From: Deltaproteobacteria bacterium
GTDB taxonomy: Bacteria > Desulfobacterota > Binatia > UBA9968
Direction of reading: 5' to 3'
Length of the DNA: 38,338 bases
NCBI GenBank assembly: GCA_009692615.1
Contig: SHYW01000043.1
Coordinates: 1 to 38,338, forward strand
In this document: positions 24,366-31,644 of the stretch, one piece after another
Layout: the number at the start of each line of letters is the position of its first letter
Numbering within the stretch: the first letter of the stretch is position 1
The notes under the pieces: model-generated
Database searches by the model: none
What the model was told of the DNA's origin: nothing
What the model saw: the letters and a program-made list of their open reading frames with translations, nothing else
Position numbers and translations under genes: made by a program

Positions 24366-26273
24366 ATGGCCAACTCCGACTACACAAACTTCTTCCCAAC
24401 CACACGCACAACCCGCCTCCCCGGCGGCTACATGGGAAAAATCCTGCGCGTCGACATGACGACGGGAAAACTCACCGACATAAATCTTCCCGAAGAACCG
24501 CAGCTGCGCAAGTATTGGGGCGGGCAACTTTTCGCCGAGTATGTCTTACTCAACGAACTGCCGCTCGACATCGATCCCTACGATGCGAAAAATATTATCG
24601 TCGGCATGACCGGCCCGATCACCGGCACTGGTTTCACACCTGGCGGCACCAAGATGTGCTTCGTCTATTTAAGCCCGGCGACGAAATATACTCTCGGCCG
24701 CGGCGCCACCAGCGGCTACTTCGGCACTTCGCTAAAAAACGCCGGCTACGACGGCATCATCGTCACCGGCGCGGCGCGAACGCCAAAATATCTTTACATC
24801 GGCGAAGACAAAGTCGAACTGCGCGACGCGAGCCATGTCTGGGGCAAAGGTATTCGCGAGACCGAAGACACGCTGCGCAAAGAGTCCGGCCATCAAGATG
24901 CGCGTGTCGGCTGCATCGGTCCCGCCGGGGAAAATCTTGTCCGAGCCGCCATGTTGGTCAACGATTACAATCACACCGCGGCCCATGGCTTGGGTGCGGT
25001 GATGGGCTCGAAAAAACTCAAAGCCTTGGTCGCCTGGGGCACCAAGCGGCCGCGCTTGCACGACAAAAATAAACTGATCGACGCCGGCGCGCGCTGGGCC
25101 AAAGCGATCGCCTCGCGCAAAACGACGGTGAAAAAACGTTTGACCAGCGTCGGCCACGGCGAAGATTGGGGCGCGATCACGAAATTGAATTGGCGCAGCA
25201 CGATCATCACCGACGAAGCCAAAGGGCTCGATCAGAACCGCGTCACTCTTCGTCCCTGCTTCCAATGTCCCCGCATGTGCCCGTGGGACGTTGAAATCGG
25301 CGAGGGCCGCTTCAAAGGCAAGATCGGCCACTTCAACGCCGGCAGCGAATGGATGGACACTTTTTATAATCTCGGCTTCAAGGGCAACGATGTGCTTTAC
25401 CTCTCCGAGCGCATCAACGACCTTGGCATCGAGTGCAGCCACTTCGCCTGCGGCGCTGGCCTCGCCTTCGAAGCCTGGGAGAAAGGCGTGCTCGGCCCCG
25501 ACAAAACCGACGGCTTGAAGTTGGAATGGGGCAACATGGAAGCGGTCGAGACGTTGCTCGAACGCTGCGCCCGGCGCGAGACGTGGCTCGGCAACATTCT
25601 CGCCGACGGGCCGAAAGAATTGGCCGAAGAGTTAGGCGGCGAAGCGAAGAATTGGGTAGTGCACACCAAAGGTGGCACGCCGGCGCAACATGAGTGGCGT
25701 CCGATGCTGAGCCAAATGCTGCGCGAGCTGGTCGCCAGCGGCGGCATGAAGCCGCAAGGCGCCGGTGGCAAGGAACCTCCCGACGATTTGAAGTATCGTG
25801 AAAAGTGGGGACCGCTCGATCCTAATCAGCCCGACGGCTGGACGAGTTCGCATCTGATCACCGAAAAAGTCCGCCAAGCCTGCGGCATCATGGGCGGCTG
25901 CTGGTTCGCCTTGAACGACAAGCCGCGTGACGGCGTGCAGAGCATGCTCGACGCGCTGAACGCCACCACAGGATGGGATGTAAGCCTGGATGAACTCATC
26001 GACGCCGGCCACCGCGCGATTATTTTACAAAGCGTCTTCGGCACTCAGCGCGGCTGGATCGCCGAACATGACTGGCAAGATGTCGGCCCGCGCTTTTTGG
26101 AACCGATCCCCGACGGCAAATACCAAGGCTTCACAATTGCGAAATGGTTGCCCGGCTTGGTTTATGAATATTACAAAATCTCCGGCCGCCACGAACACAC
26201 CGGCCGGCCGTTCATGGACACGCTGGAAAAATTGGGGATCGAGGAATTCAAAGAGTGGAGCCAGTTAGATTGA
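24366..26273 (+). CDS. Aldehyde:ferredoxin oxidoreductase (AOR) family, tungsten/molybdenum-pterin enzyme 2
   Basis: A 635-residue AOR-family paralogue of the gene at 16776. It shares GGYMGKILRV, the GFTPGGTKM and GRGATSGYFGT loops, and long identical stretches near the C-terminus such as WIAEHDWQDVGPRFLEPIPD. The [4Fe-4S] ligands are C298-x2-C301-x3-C305 (CFQCPRMC), with the fourth Cys at about 512 in GGCWFAL. The same unusual NDLGIECSHFACG segment replaces the pterin-binding DxxGLD motif. The second copy may differ in substrate. AAGGAACCGT precedes the ATG. Electrons probably pass to the four-cluster ferredoxin encoded upstream. Confidence 0.88.
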   Translation: MANSDYTNFFPTTRTTRLPGGYMGKILRVDMTTGKLTDINLPEEPQLRKYWGGQLFAEYVLLNELPLDIDPYDAKNIIVGMTGPITGTGFTPGGTKMCFVYLSPATKYTLGRGATSGYFGTSLKNAGYDGIIVTGAARTPKYLYIGEDKVELRDASHVWGKGIRETEDTLRKESGHQDARVGCIGPAGENLVRAAMLVNDYNHTAAHGLGAVMGSKKLKALVAWGTKRPRLHDKNKLIDAGARWAKAIASRKTTVKKRLTSVGHGEDWGAITKLNWRSTIITDEAKGLDQNRVTLRPCFQCPRMCPWDVEIGEGRFKGKIGHFNAGSEWMDTFYNLGFKGNDVLYLSERINDLGIECSHFACGAGLAFEAWEKGVLGPDKTDGLKLEWGNMEAVETLLERCARRETWLGNILADGPKELAEELGGEAKNWVVHTKGGTPAQHEWRPMLSQMLRELVASGGMKPQGAGGKEPPDDLKYREKWGPLDPNQPDGWTSSHLITEKVRQACGIMGGCWFALNDKPRDGVQSMLDALNATTGWDVSLDELIDAGHRAIILQSVFGTQRGWIAEHDWQDVGPRFLEPIPDGKYQGFTIAKWLPGLVYEYYKISGRHEHTGRPFMDTLEKLGIEEFKEWSQLD

Positions 26274-26308
26274 GCTGAAACTTATCGACGCATTACCTTT
26301 TTCTTATT

Positions 26309-26384
26309 CCGTCATTCCCGCGTACGCGGGAATCCAGGTTTATTCCTTACCTGGGCTCCCGCTTTCGCGGGAGCGACGACTGAC
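26309..26384. repeat. Double hairpin repeat (dRS3-like)
   Basis: Two hairpins lie 21 bases apart: ATTCCCGCGTACGCGGGAAT (26314-26333) and GCTCCCGCTTTCGCGGGAGC (26355-26374). They are flanked by the pairing segments CCGTCATTCC and CGACTGACGG, and joined by CCAGG/CCTGG. The first matches the ATTCCC-N8-GGGAAT pattern of Neisseria dRS3 elements and of similar repeats in many proteobacteria. It ends 10 bases before the next start codon, so it lies in that gene's leader. Confidence 0.8.
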
Positions 26385-26394
26385 GGAGACCTGA

Positions 26395-27393
26395 ATGAAA
26401 AACAGACCAAAGTCCCGATTGAGAATGTTCATCGTAATTCTGCTCGTGGCACAATTTCTACTCGCAGCCGCCGCGCACGCCCAAGCGTTAAAAAAAATCC
26501 GCCTGGCCAGCTCGTCGACCAACGTCTCGTTCCTCGCTCTCTACACCGCGCTCCATCGCGGCTTCTTCAAAGACGAAGGCATCGATCTGGAAATCATTTT
26601 TATGCCGGCCAATCTCGCCAGCACGGCGGTACTGAACGGCGACGTCGATTTCAACGGCGCTGTCACCGGCACCATCGGCGCCGCGGTGCAAGGCCGGCCG
26701 ATGAAGGTCCTGCTCTTCACCGTGTCCAAGCCGTTGCTGTTCTTGGTAAGCCAGAAAAACATCAAAGACGTAAAACAACTCAAAGGCAAAAAAATCGCCG
26801 GCAGCTCGCCTGGCGGCTCGGCGACGCTGCTGGCGAACCAAGCGCTCAAACAAATCGGTTTGGAACCTGGCAAAGACGTCTCGGTTTTGCAAATGTCCGG
26901 CAGCGCCGCCAGCCGCTACGCAGTTTTAGAATCCGGCGTGGTCGAAGCGTCGTTGTTGTCCGTACCGGAAAATATCATCGCTGTCGAAAAAGGTTACAAC
27001 GAGTTGCTGTTTCTCGGCGATGTCGTCGAGTTTCCCCAAAACGGCTTCGGCACTTCGGATAAACGCATTCGTGAAAACCCGGACGAAGTCTACCGCATGG
27101 TGCGTGCCACGCTGCGCGGCCTGCAATTCATCTGGGATAAAAACAACAGCGAAGCAGTGACCAATGTCCTGATGAAGCAATGGAAAGTCAGCGACCGCAA
27201 GATGGCCGCCGAGATGTCGCGCCAAGTTGGCCGAGTGCTGACCAAAGACGCCTACGTCAAACCGGAATCCGTGCAAGTATTGATCGACCTCGCCCGCGAG
27301 AGCGCCAAAGTCAGCAAACCGGTTTCAGTCTCAGATGTCGTCGATTACAGTTTCTTGGATCGAGCAAGGAAAGAGTTGGGGATCGGGAAATAG
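26395..27393 (+). CDS. NMT1/THI5-type (TauA-like) substrate-binding protein, exported
   Basis: A 332-residue periplasmic binding protein. The signal peptide is about residues 1-30, with basic start KNRPKSRLR, core FIVILLVAQFLLAAAA and cleavage after HAQ or AHA. Family stretches are VSFLALYTALHRGFFKDEGI, VLNGDVDFNGAVTGTIGAAVQG and QLKGKKIAGSSPGGSATLL. It follows the second AOR gene after a hairpin repeat. No transporter membrane subunits are nearby. Confidence 0.85.
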   Translation: MKNRPKSRLRMFIVILLVAQFLLAAAAHAQALKKIRLASSSTNVSFLALYTALHRGFFKDEGIDLEIIFMPANLASTAVLNGDVDFNGAVTGTIGAAVQGRPMKVLLFTVSKPLLFLVSQKNIKDVKQLKGKKIAGSSPGGSATLLANQALKQIGLEPGKDVSVLQMSGSAASRYAVLESGVVEASLLSVPENIIAVEKGYNELLFLGDVVEFPQNGFGTSDKRIRENPDEVYRMVRATLRGLQFIWDKNNSEAVTNVLMKQWKVSDRKMAAEMSRQVGRVLTKDAYVKPESVQVLIDLARESAKVSKPVSVSDVVDYSFLDRARKELGIGK

Positions 27394-27447
27394 ATTTTTG
27401 GGGTTCGAGTGTTGGGTTTCGGGTGGATGACCGAACGGAGCTATGTA

Positions 27448-27468
27448 GGGGCGCGATTCATCGCGCCC
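27448..27468. repeat. Short GTAGGGGC-type hairpin
   Basis: A perfect 8-bp stem GGGCGCGA/TCGCGCCC with loop TTCA, preceded by TGTAGG. It belongs to a set of short hairpins with the same flank but different stem sequences. Others in this window are at 11650-11672, 21186-21204, 31069-31088 and 37257-37307. Confidence 0.7.
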
Positions 27469-27494
27469 TCTTGGCGGTGCGGTAGGACGGGGGG

Positions 27495-27589
27495 ACCCCT
27501 CGATGCGCGGCCGATGACGGCCGCTACTCGGGGAATCGGATTGGATTTTCCGATTCCCCGAGTAGCCCGTAAGGGCGTAGCGCGGGGCG
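27495..27589. repeat. Palindromic repeat, family P, copy 3
   Basis: An approximately 95-base palindrome. The outer arms read ACCCCTCGATGCGC and GTAGCGCGGGGCGT, the inner arms CTACTCGGGGAATCGGA and TCCGATTCCCCGAGTAG; the last pair is a perfect 17-bp match. It lies between the last binding-protein gene and the convergent alcohol dehydrogenase gene. Confidence 0.85.
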
Positions 27590-27622
27590 TCCGATAATTC
27601 CAGACGCTAGACTCAATACGCG

Positions 27623-28654
27623 CTAAAGCAACGGATCGATAATCACCTTGATCGAATCCAGCCCACTCGCCGTCAGCTGAAAACCGACGCCGGTTTCCGC
27701 CAACGGCAAGCGATGCGTCACCATGTCGGCAACGCGCACCTTGCGTCCGCGAATCAACTCCAGCGCTTCTTTCAAATCGTCGCCGCTGCCGGCGTAGGAA
27801 GTGACCACGTTAATCTCGTCGCGCCAGAAATCGAACAGCGGGATCGGCACATCGACGCCGGCCGTCGTCGGCGCGAAAAACAATAGCGTACCGCCGCGGT
27901 CGACCGACTTAACCGCCTGCTGAATCGCCGCCATGGCGCCCGTGCAAACGATCACCAGATCCGCCAAGCGGCCGTCGTTCAACTCTTTGAGCCGCGCTGG
28001 CACGTCTTCAGCGCCGTGAATAGCGGCATCGGCGCCGAACCGTTTCGCCGCGTTCAAACGATACTCACTGATATCGGTGGCGATGACGCGCGCCGCGCCG
28101 CGCGAGCGAGCGAGTTGAATGTGTAGCAAACCGGAAATCCCGCTACCGATGACCAAAACCGTCTGCCCCGCAGCAAGCTTGGCAAAACGCTGCGCCCGCA
28201 CGACGCAAGCCAGCGGCTCGATGAACGAACCCTCGTCAAACGTCATCGAATCGGGAATGGGCAGCGTGCCGAGTTCGACGTTGATCTTCGGCACGCGAAT
28301 ATATTCGGCGAAGCCACCAGGCTCGAAGTGAGTCGCGCGCAGTAAATCACAGACGGATTGATGCCCTGCTGTACAGTAGCGGCAGGTGCCGCAAGACACA
28401 TGATGCGTCGAAAAGATCCGATCGCCGACTTTGAATCCTTCAACACCCGCGCCAACTTCGACGACTTCCGCGGTGATCTCATGGCCGAGGACAAGAGGTG
28501 CTTTCCTGACTCGGTACCACTCCATGAGATCGCTGCCGCAGATTCCGCTCGCACGAGTTCGAATTAAGATCTCACCAGCGCCGATTTTCGGCACTGGCAA
28601 TTCTTCCAACCGCACATCACGGTTGTTGTAGTACATAGCGACGCGCATGCTCAT
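27623..28654 (-). CDS. Zinc-dependent medium-chain alcohol/polyol dehydrogenase
   Basis: A 343-residue MDR-family dehydrogenase. Catalytic zinc ligands are the Cys of GICGSD and the GHE motif. The structural zinc site is CGTCRYCTAGHQSVC. The Rossmann nucleotide-binding motif is VIGSGISGLLHIQLA, followed by an acidic residue (ATDIS) that suggests NAD preference. The group includes threonine 3-dehydrogenase and sorbitol dehydrogenase; the substrate here is unknown. I chose ATG 28654 (or 28648), since the protein proper begins MRVAMYYNNRDVRLEEL; an upstream in-frame start would add 37 unrelated residues. It probably shares a transcript with the aldolase gene upstream, 34 bases away. Confidence 0.87.
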   Translation of the reverse strand: MSMRVAMYYNNRDVRLEELPVPKIGAGEILIRTRASGICGSDLMEWYRVRKAPLVLGHEITAEVVEVGAGVEGFKVGDRIFSTHHVSCGTCRYCTAGHQSVCDLLRATHFEPGGFAEYIRVPKINVELGTLPIPDSMTFDEGSFIEPLACVVRAQRFAKLAAGQTVLVIGSGISGLLHIQLARSRGAARVIATDISEYRLNAAKRFGADAAIHGAEDVPARLKELNDGRLADLVIVCTGAMAAIQQAVKSVDRGGTLLFFAPTTAGVDVPIPLFDFWRDEINVVTSYAGSGDDLKEALELIRGRKVRVADMVTHRLPLAETGVGFQLTASGLDSIKVIIDPLL

Positions 28655-28688
28655 TGTCCGCGGAATAAGTTGCAGTAGCCTTATTTTT

Positions 28689-29492
28689 TCAGCTCGCTTT
28701 ACGTGCCTTGGAGCTTTTCTCACTCCCGTAAATCTTGAATGCTTCTTTAACCGATACATTGTCATGCACGATCGCGCGCACCGCTTTGATCATCCCTACA
28801 GGAGAATCGGACTGAAAAATATTCCGGCCCATGTCGACGCCGACGGCGCCGTAGGTAACCGCATTATGCGCCAATTCGAGCGCTTCCAACTCCGGCGTCT
28901 TCTTGCCGCCGGCGACGATGACGGGGATCGGACAGCTGCCGATCAACTCTTCGAAGTTGTCGCAATAATAAGTCTTGACGATATGCGCGCCCATTTCCGC
29001 GGCGATGCGGCAGGACAATCCTAAATAGCGCACGTCACGCGCCATGTCTTTGCCGACGGCAGTGACGGCGAGCACCGGGATGCCGTATTTCTCGCCTTCG
29101 TCGACCAGCTTGGCGAGACTGACCAAAGTCTCTTTCTCGAACTCCGAGCCGACGAAGATCGACAGCGCGATCGCTGAGACGTTCAAGCGAATGCACTCTT
29201 CCATCGAAACAGTAATCTCTTCGTTGGACAATTCTTTGAGAATGCTCGTGCCGCCGGAGACCCGCAGGACAATCGGCTTGTCCGCCTTGGCGTCCACCGA
29301 AGTTCTGAGTACGCCGCGCGTCAGCATGATCGAGTCGGCGTGGGGCATCAGTGGTTCGATGGTTTTGCGCGGCTCTTCCAAACCGCTGGTCGGTCCGAGA
29401 AAGTAGCCGTGGTCGACGGCGAGCATCACGGCCCGTCCATCCGCTTTTATAATTCGCGCCAAACGATTGGCCATTCCCCAGTTCATCGACAT
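28689..29492 (-). CDS. DhnA-type class I aldolase, LsrF-like
   Basis: A 267-residue class I aldolase closely resembling E. coli LsrF. Shared segments include VMLAVDHGYFLGPTSGLEE, LTRGVLR, ELSNEE, RIAAEMGAHIVKTYY, IVAGGKK and VDMGRNIFQSD. The Schiff-base lysine is expected in HIVKTYY. LsrF degrades phospho-AI-2 products by thiolysis, but no lsr transporter, kinase or LsrG is present. A different small phospho-sugar or ketone substrate is therefore likely. GGGAGGG lies 2-6 bases before the ATG. It diverges from the small cupin gene across 123 bases. Confidence 0.85.
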   Translation of the reverse strand: MSMNWGMANRLARIIKADGRAVMLAVDHGYFLGPTSGLEEPRKTIEPLMPHADSIMLTRGVLRTSVDAKADKPIVLRVSGGTSILKELSNEEITVSMEECIRLNVSAIALSIFVGSEFEKETLVSLAKLVDEGEKYGIPVLAVTAVGKDMARDVRYLGLSCRIAAEMGAHIVKTYYCDNFEELIGSCPIPVIVAGGKKTPELEALELAHNAVTYGAVGVDMGRNIFQSDSPVGMIKAVRAIVHDNVSVKEAFKIYGSEKSSKARKAS

Positions 29493-29615
29493 AAGCCCTC
29501 CCGAGAGTAGGAATGATTTCGCCGAAAACTATCACAAAAAGGATTTGAATGTGAACCGGCAATTTGACAGCACGGCGCTGGAATTGTAGGTTCAACGGCA
29601 AAGCCAGGAGGAACT

Positions 29616-30029
29616 ATGCCAATTGAAATCATCGATATGGTCAAGAAGGCGGGCGAAGGCAAACGCCAAGTGATCTTCAACACCAACCGTTTTCACGCTT
29701 GGGTCCATGTCTATCCAAAAACCGGCGATGCCGACGACATGCACTGTCACAACGCCGATCAAACTTTCTACGTCATCGACGGCGAGTGCACCATGCATTT
29801 CCCCGACGGCGGCAAGGCGCTCATGACGCCGGGCATGGCGGCGACCATCACCGGAGGTTCGTTCTATCAGCTGGAAAATAGCGGCAGCGGACCGATGGTC
29901 TTGATGGGCAACCGCTCCGGACCGTCGGAAGCGATCCAGCACATCAACTATGAGCTGCGCACAGACATTAAGAAACTGTCCAAAGAAGAGGCGGAAAAAA
30001 TTCGCCATCCCAGTAACACGGGGGTTTAG
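29616..30029 (+). CDS. Small single-domain cupin protein
   Basis: A 137-residue cupin. The first cupin motif reads DDMHCHNADQTFYVIDGE: the HxH pair is kept, but Gln stands where the usual Glu ligand is. The second motif, TPGMAATITGGSFYQLEN, lacks the expected His. Only two of four usual metal ligands are therefore visible, suggesting weak metal binding or a non-catalytic role. AGGAGG precedes the ATG by 4-5 bases, a strong site. It is divergent from the LsrF-like aldolase. Confidence 0.8.
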   Translation: MPIEIIDMVKKAGEGKRQVIFNTNRFHAWVHVYPKTGDADDMHCHNADQTFYVIDGECTMHFPDGGKALMTPGMAATITGGSFYQLENSGSGPMVLMGNRSGPSEAIQHINYELRTDIKKLSKEEAEKIRHPSNTGV

Positions 30030-30044
30030 GGCGGAGTTGGTAGG

Positions 30045-30923
30045 TCAATTTACCGCATCTTCTCGCCGATGCATGATCGGCCAAAGATAGCGCCCACCCA
30101 AGCCGAGCAGAATCAGCGCGCCGCCGGTTAAAGTCGCGCGGGACGGAATTTCACCGACGGTCAACGCCACCCACAGCGGATTGAGCACCGGCTCGATCAG
30201 CGCGATCAGCGACGCCTCCTGCAACGAAACCGTTTGCAGCCCCTTGGAAAAAAGAAAATAGGGCATGCCGAGCTGCACGGCGCCCATGATCGCGAGTATC
30301 GCCGCTTGCTGCCAAGTCAACGCGAGCCGCGAGCGAACCACCAACAGCAGCAACAGCGCGCAAACCATATTGTTGATCCAAGTTAAATAAATCGGGCTGA
30401 CATTTTTCGTGCGGCCGAGATTGATCATGTAAGCGGCGAACAACACGCCGCTCAAGAGCGCGAGCAAGACGCCCCTCATCTCCGGCGCGCCGGCGCTGTC
30501 GAATGAAATAATCGCCACACCGACCATCGCGACGCCGAGAGCCAGGCCGTTTAAGCGAGAAATTTTCTCGCCCAACACCAGCCGAGAAAAAAGAAAGACG
30601 AACACCGGCGCCGTGTACTGCAAGACTATCGCATTGGCCGCCGTGGTGAGCTTGTTGGCCGCGACAAACGCGCTGATCGCCGCCGTGTAGGTCACGACTG
30701 AAACGAATATCGCCGGCGAAAGGCGCAGCTGACTCGGCCGCACAAAGGGCAAAAAGACCAACGACGCGAACAGGCTACGATAAAAGACGATGGTCAACGG
30801 ATGGAGATCGAGAAATTTTATGAAGACACCGGCAAGGCTCCAAAGAAACGCCGCGGCAAGAATGAGCCAGCGGCCGCGCTCAACATCGCGCCGGCTCGGC
30901 AGATAGAAATTCGAATCAGTCAT
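30045..30923 (-). CDS. EamA/DMT-family permease
   Basis: A 292-residue inner-membrane protein with ten predicted helices in two EamA repeats. The first starts at about WLILAAAFLWSLAGVFIKFL and the second at about GVLLALLSGVLFAAYMINLG. Family members export metabolites, often amino acids. The ATG at 30923 gives the usual length; an in-frame start at 31136 would read through a repeat hairpin (30993-31014) and give an unusual 71-residue leader. It is convergent with the cupin gene, 15 bases apart. The substrate is unknown. Confidence 0.85.
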   Translation of the reverse strand: MTDSNFYLPSRRDVERGRWLILAAAFLWSLAGVFIKFLDLHPLTIVFYRSLFASLVFLPFVRPSQLRLSPAIFVSVVTYTAAISAFVAANKLTTAANAIVLQYTAPVFVFLFSRLVLGEKISRLNGLALGVAMVGVAIISFDSAGAPEMRGVLLALLSGVLFAAYMINLGRTKNVSPIYLTWINNMVCALLLLLVVRSRLALTWQQAAILAIMGAVQLGMPYFLFSKGLQTVSLQEASLIALIEPVLNPLWVALTVGEIPSRATLTGGALILLGLGGRYLWPIMHRREDAVN

Positions 30924-30992
30924 CGCGAGAGCCAGACCGTAGCAGCACCACCACCGCGCCGCAATGCAGCAAGCGCGCGCCCCCACCTTCAT

Positions 30993-31088
30993 CCTCCCCC
31001 GCTTGCGGGGGAGGAAAGAGGAGGGGGATTTACCGCGAACTACAGAATAAATAATTTGACATTCGTTGGGGCCGGTCGCGACCGGCCC
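30993..31088. repeat. Two intergenic hairpins upstream of the EamA gene
   Basis: At 30993-31014 the arms CCTCCCCC and GGGGGAGG enclose GCTTGC, a relative of the hairpins at 21139-21248. At 31069-31088 is a perfect 20-base palindrome GGGCCGGTCGCGACCGGCCC preceded by TTG, of the GTAGGGGC class. The stretch lies between the EamA start and the rplI terminator. Confidence 0.7.
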
Positions 31089-31112
31089 TCTGAACGCAAG
31101 CGCACGGCGGCA

Positions 31113-31152
31113 CAAAAAAAAGGGACGAAACGCCAAGCGTCTCGTCCCTTTG
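31113..31152 (-). terminator. Rho-independent terminator after rplI
   Basis: On the minus strand the arms AAGGGACGAGACGC and GCGTTTCGTCCCTT form a long stem with a small loop, followed by a run of eight T residues. It lies about 30 bases past the rplI stop and ends the ribosomal protein operon. Confidence 0.92.
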
Positions 31153-31184
31153 AATGAAAATTTAAAAAGCCGATCGGTAAACCG

Positions 31185-31634
31185 CTATTGGCGGTCGGAA
31201 ACCACCGAGACCTTGAGAGTCACCGTCAGGTCAGCGGACAGGCGCACCGGCACGTCGTAGTCGCCGGCGACTTTGATGGTTTCGGCGAGATGAATCTTAC
31301 GCCGGTCGACGGTGAGACCCTTGGCCTTGAGCGCCTTTTCGATCTGAATGTTGGTCACCGAGCCGAACAACTTGCCTTCTTCGCCGACCTTCATCGGGAT
31401 CACCAGCGCCACGCCGTTCAACTGGTCGCCCACCGCTTGGGCTTGACGCAGAACTTTCTGCTTTTGGTCGCCGACGATTTTCTTGTGGTGATCGAGGGTT
31501 TTTAAGTTCTTCTTGTTGGCTTCGAGCACCAAGCCGCGCGGCAATAAAAAGTTGCGCGCGTAGCCGTCGCGCACACGGACGATCTCGCCGATCTTGCCGA
31601 GATTGACGACGTCTTCTTTCAAAATAACTTCCAT
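31185..31634 (-). CDS. rplI: 50S ribosomal protein L9
   Basis: A 149-residue L9 of normal length. The N-terminal domain begins MEVILKEDVVNLGKIGEIVRVRDGYARNFL, and the long connecting helix and C-terminal domain follow. It binds 23S rRNA near the L1 stalk. GGAGG is 4 bases before the ATG. It is the last gene of the rpsF-rpsR-DUF2232-rplI unit and is followed by a strong terminator. In Geobacter-like genomes dnaB follows here; it does not in this window. Confidence 0.97.
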   Translation of the reverse strand: MEVILKEDVVNLGKIGEIVRVRDGYARNFLLPRGLVLEANKKNLKTLDHHKKIVGDQKQKVLRQAQAVGDQLNGVALVIPMKVGEEGKLFGSVTNIQIEKALKAKGLTVDRRKIHLAETIKVAGDYDVPVRLSADLTVTLKVSVVSDRQ

Positions 31635-31644
31635 GGTTCCTCCA

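Noticed and set aside
16776-26273. Reading the AOR genes as BamB, the class II benzoyl-CoA reductase subunit
   Set aside because: The other Bam genes are absent, and the sequence reads closer to general AOR/YdhV-type proteins.
28655-28765. 37-residue N-terminal extension of the zinc alcohol dehydrogenase
   Set aside because: The residues are basic and unlike the family, and the conserved protein starts at MRVAMYYNNRDV.
30924-31136. 71-residue leader for the EamA permease
   Set aside because: It reads through GC-rich repeat hairpins and is unlike any family member.
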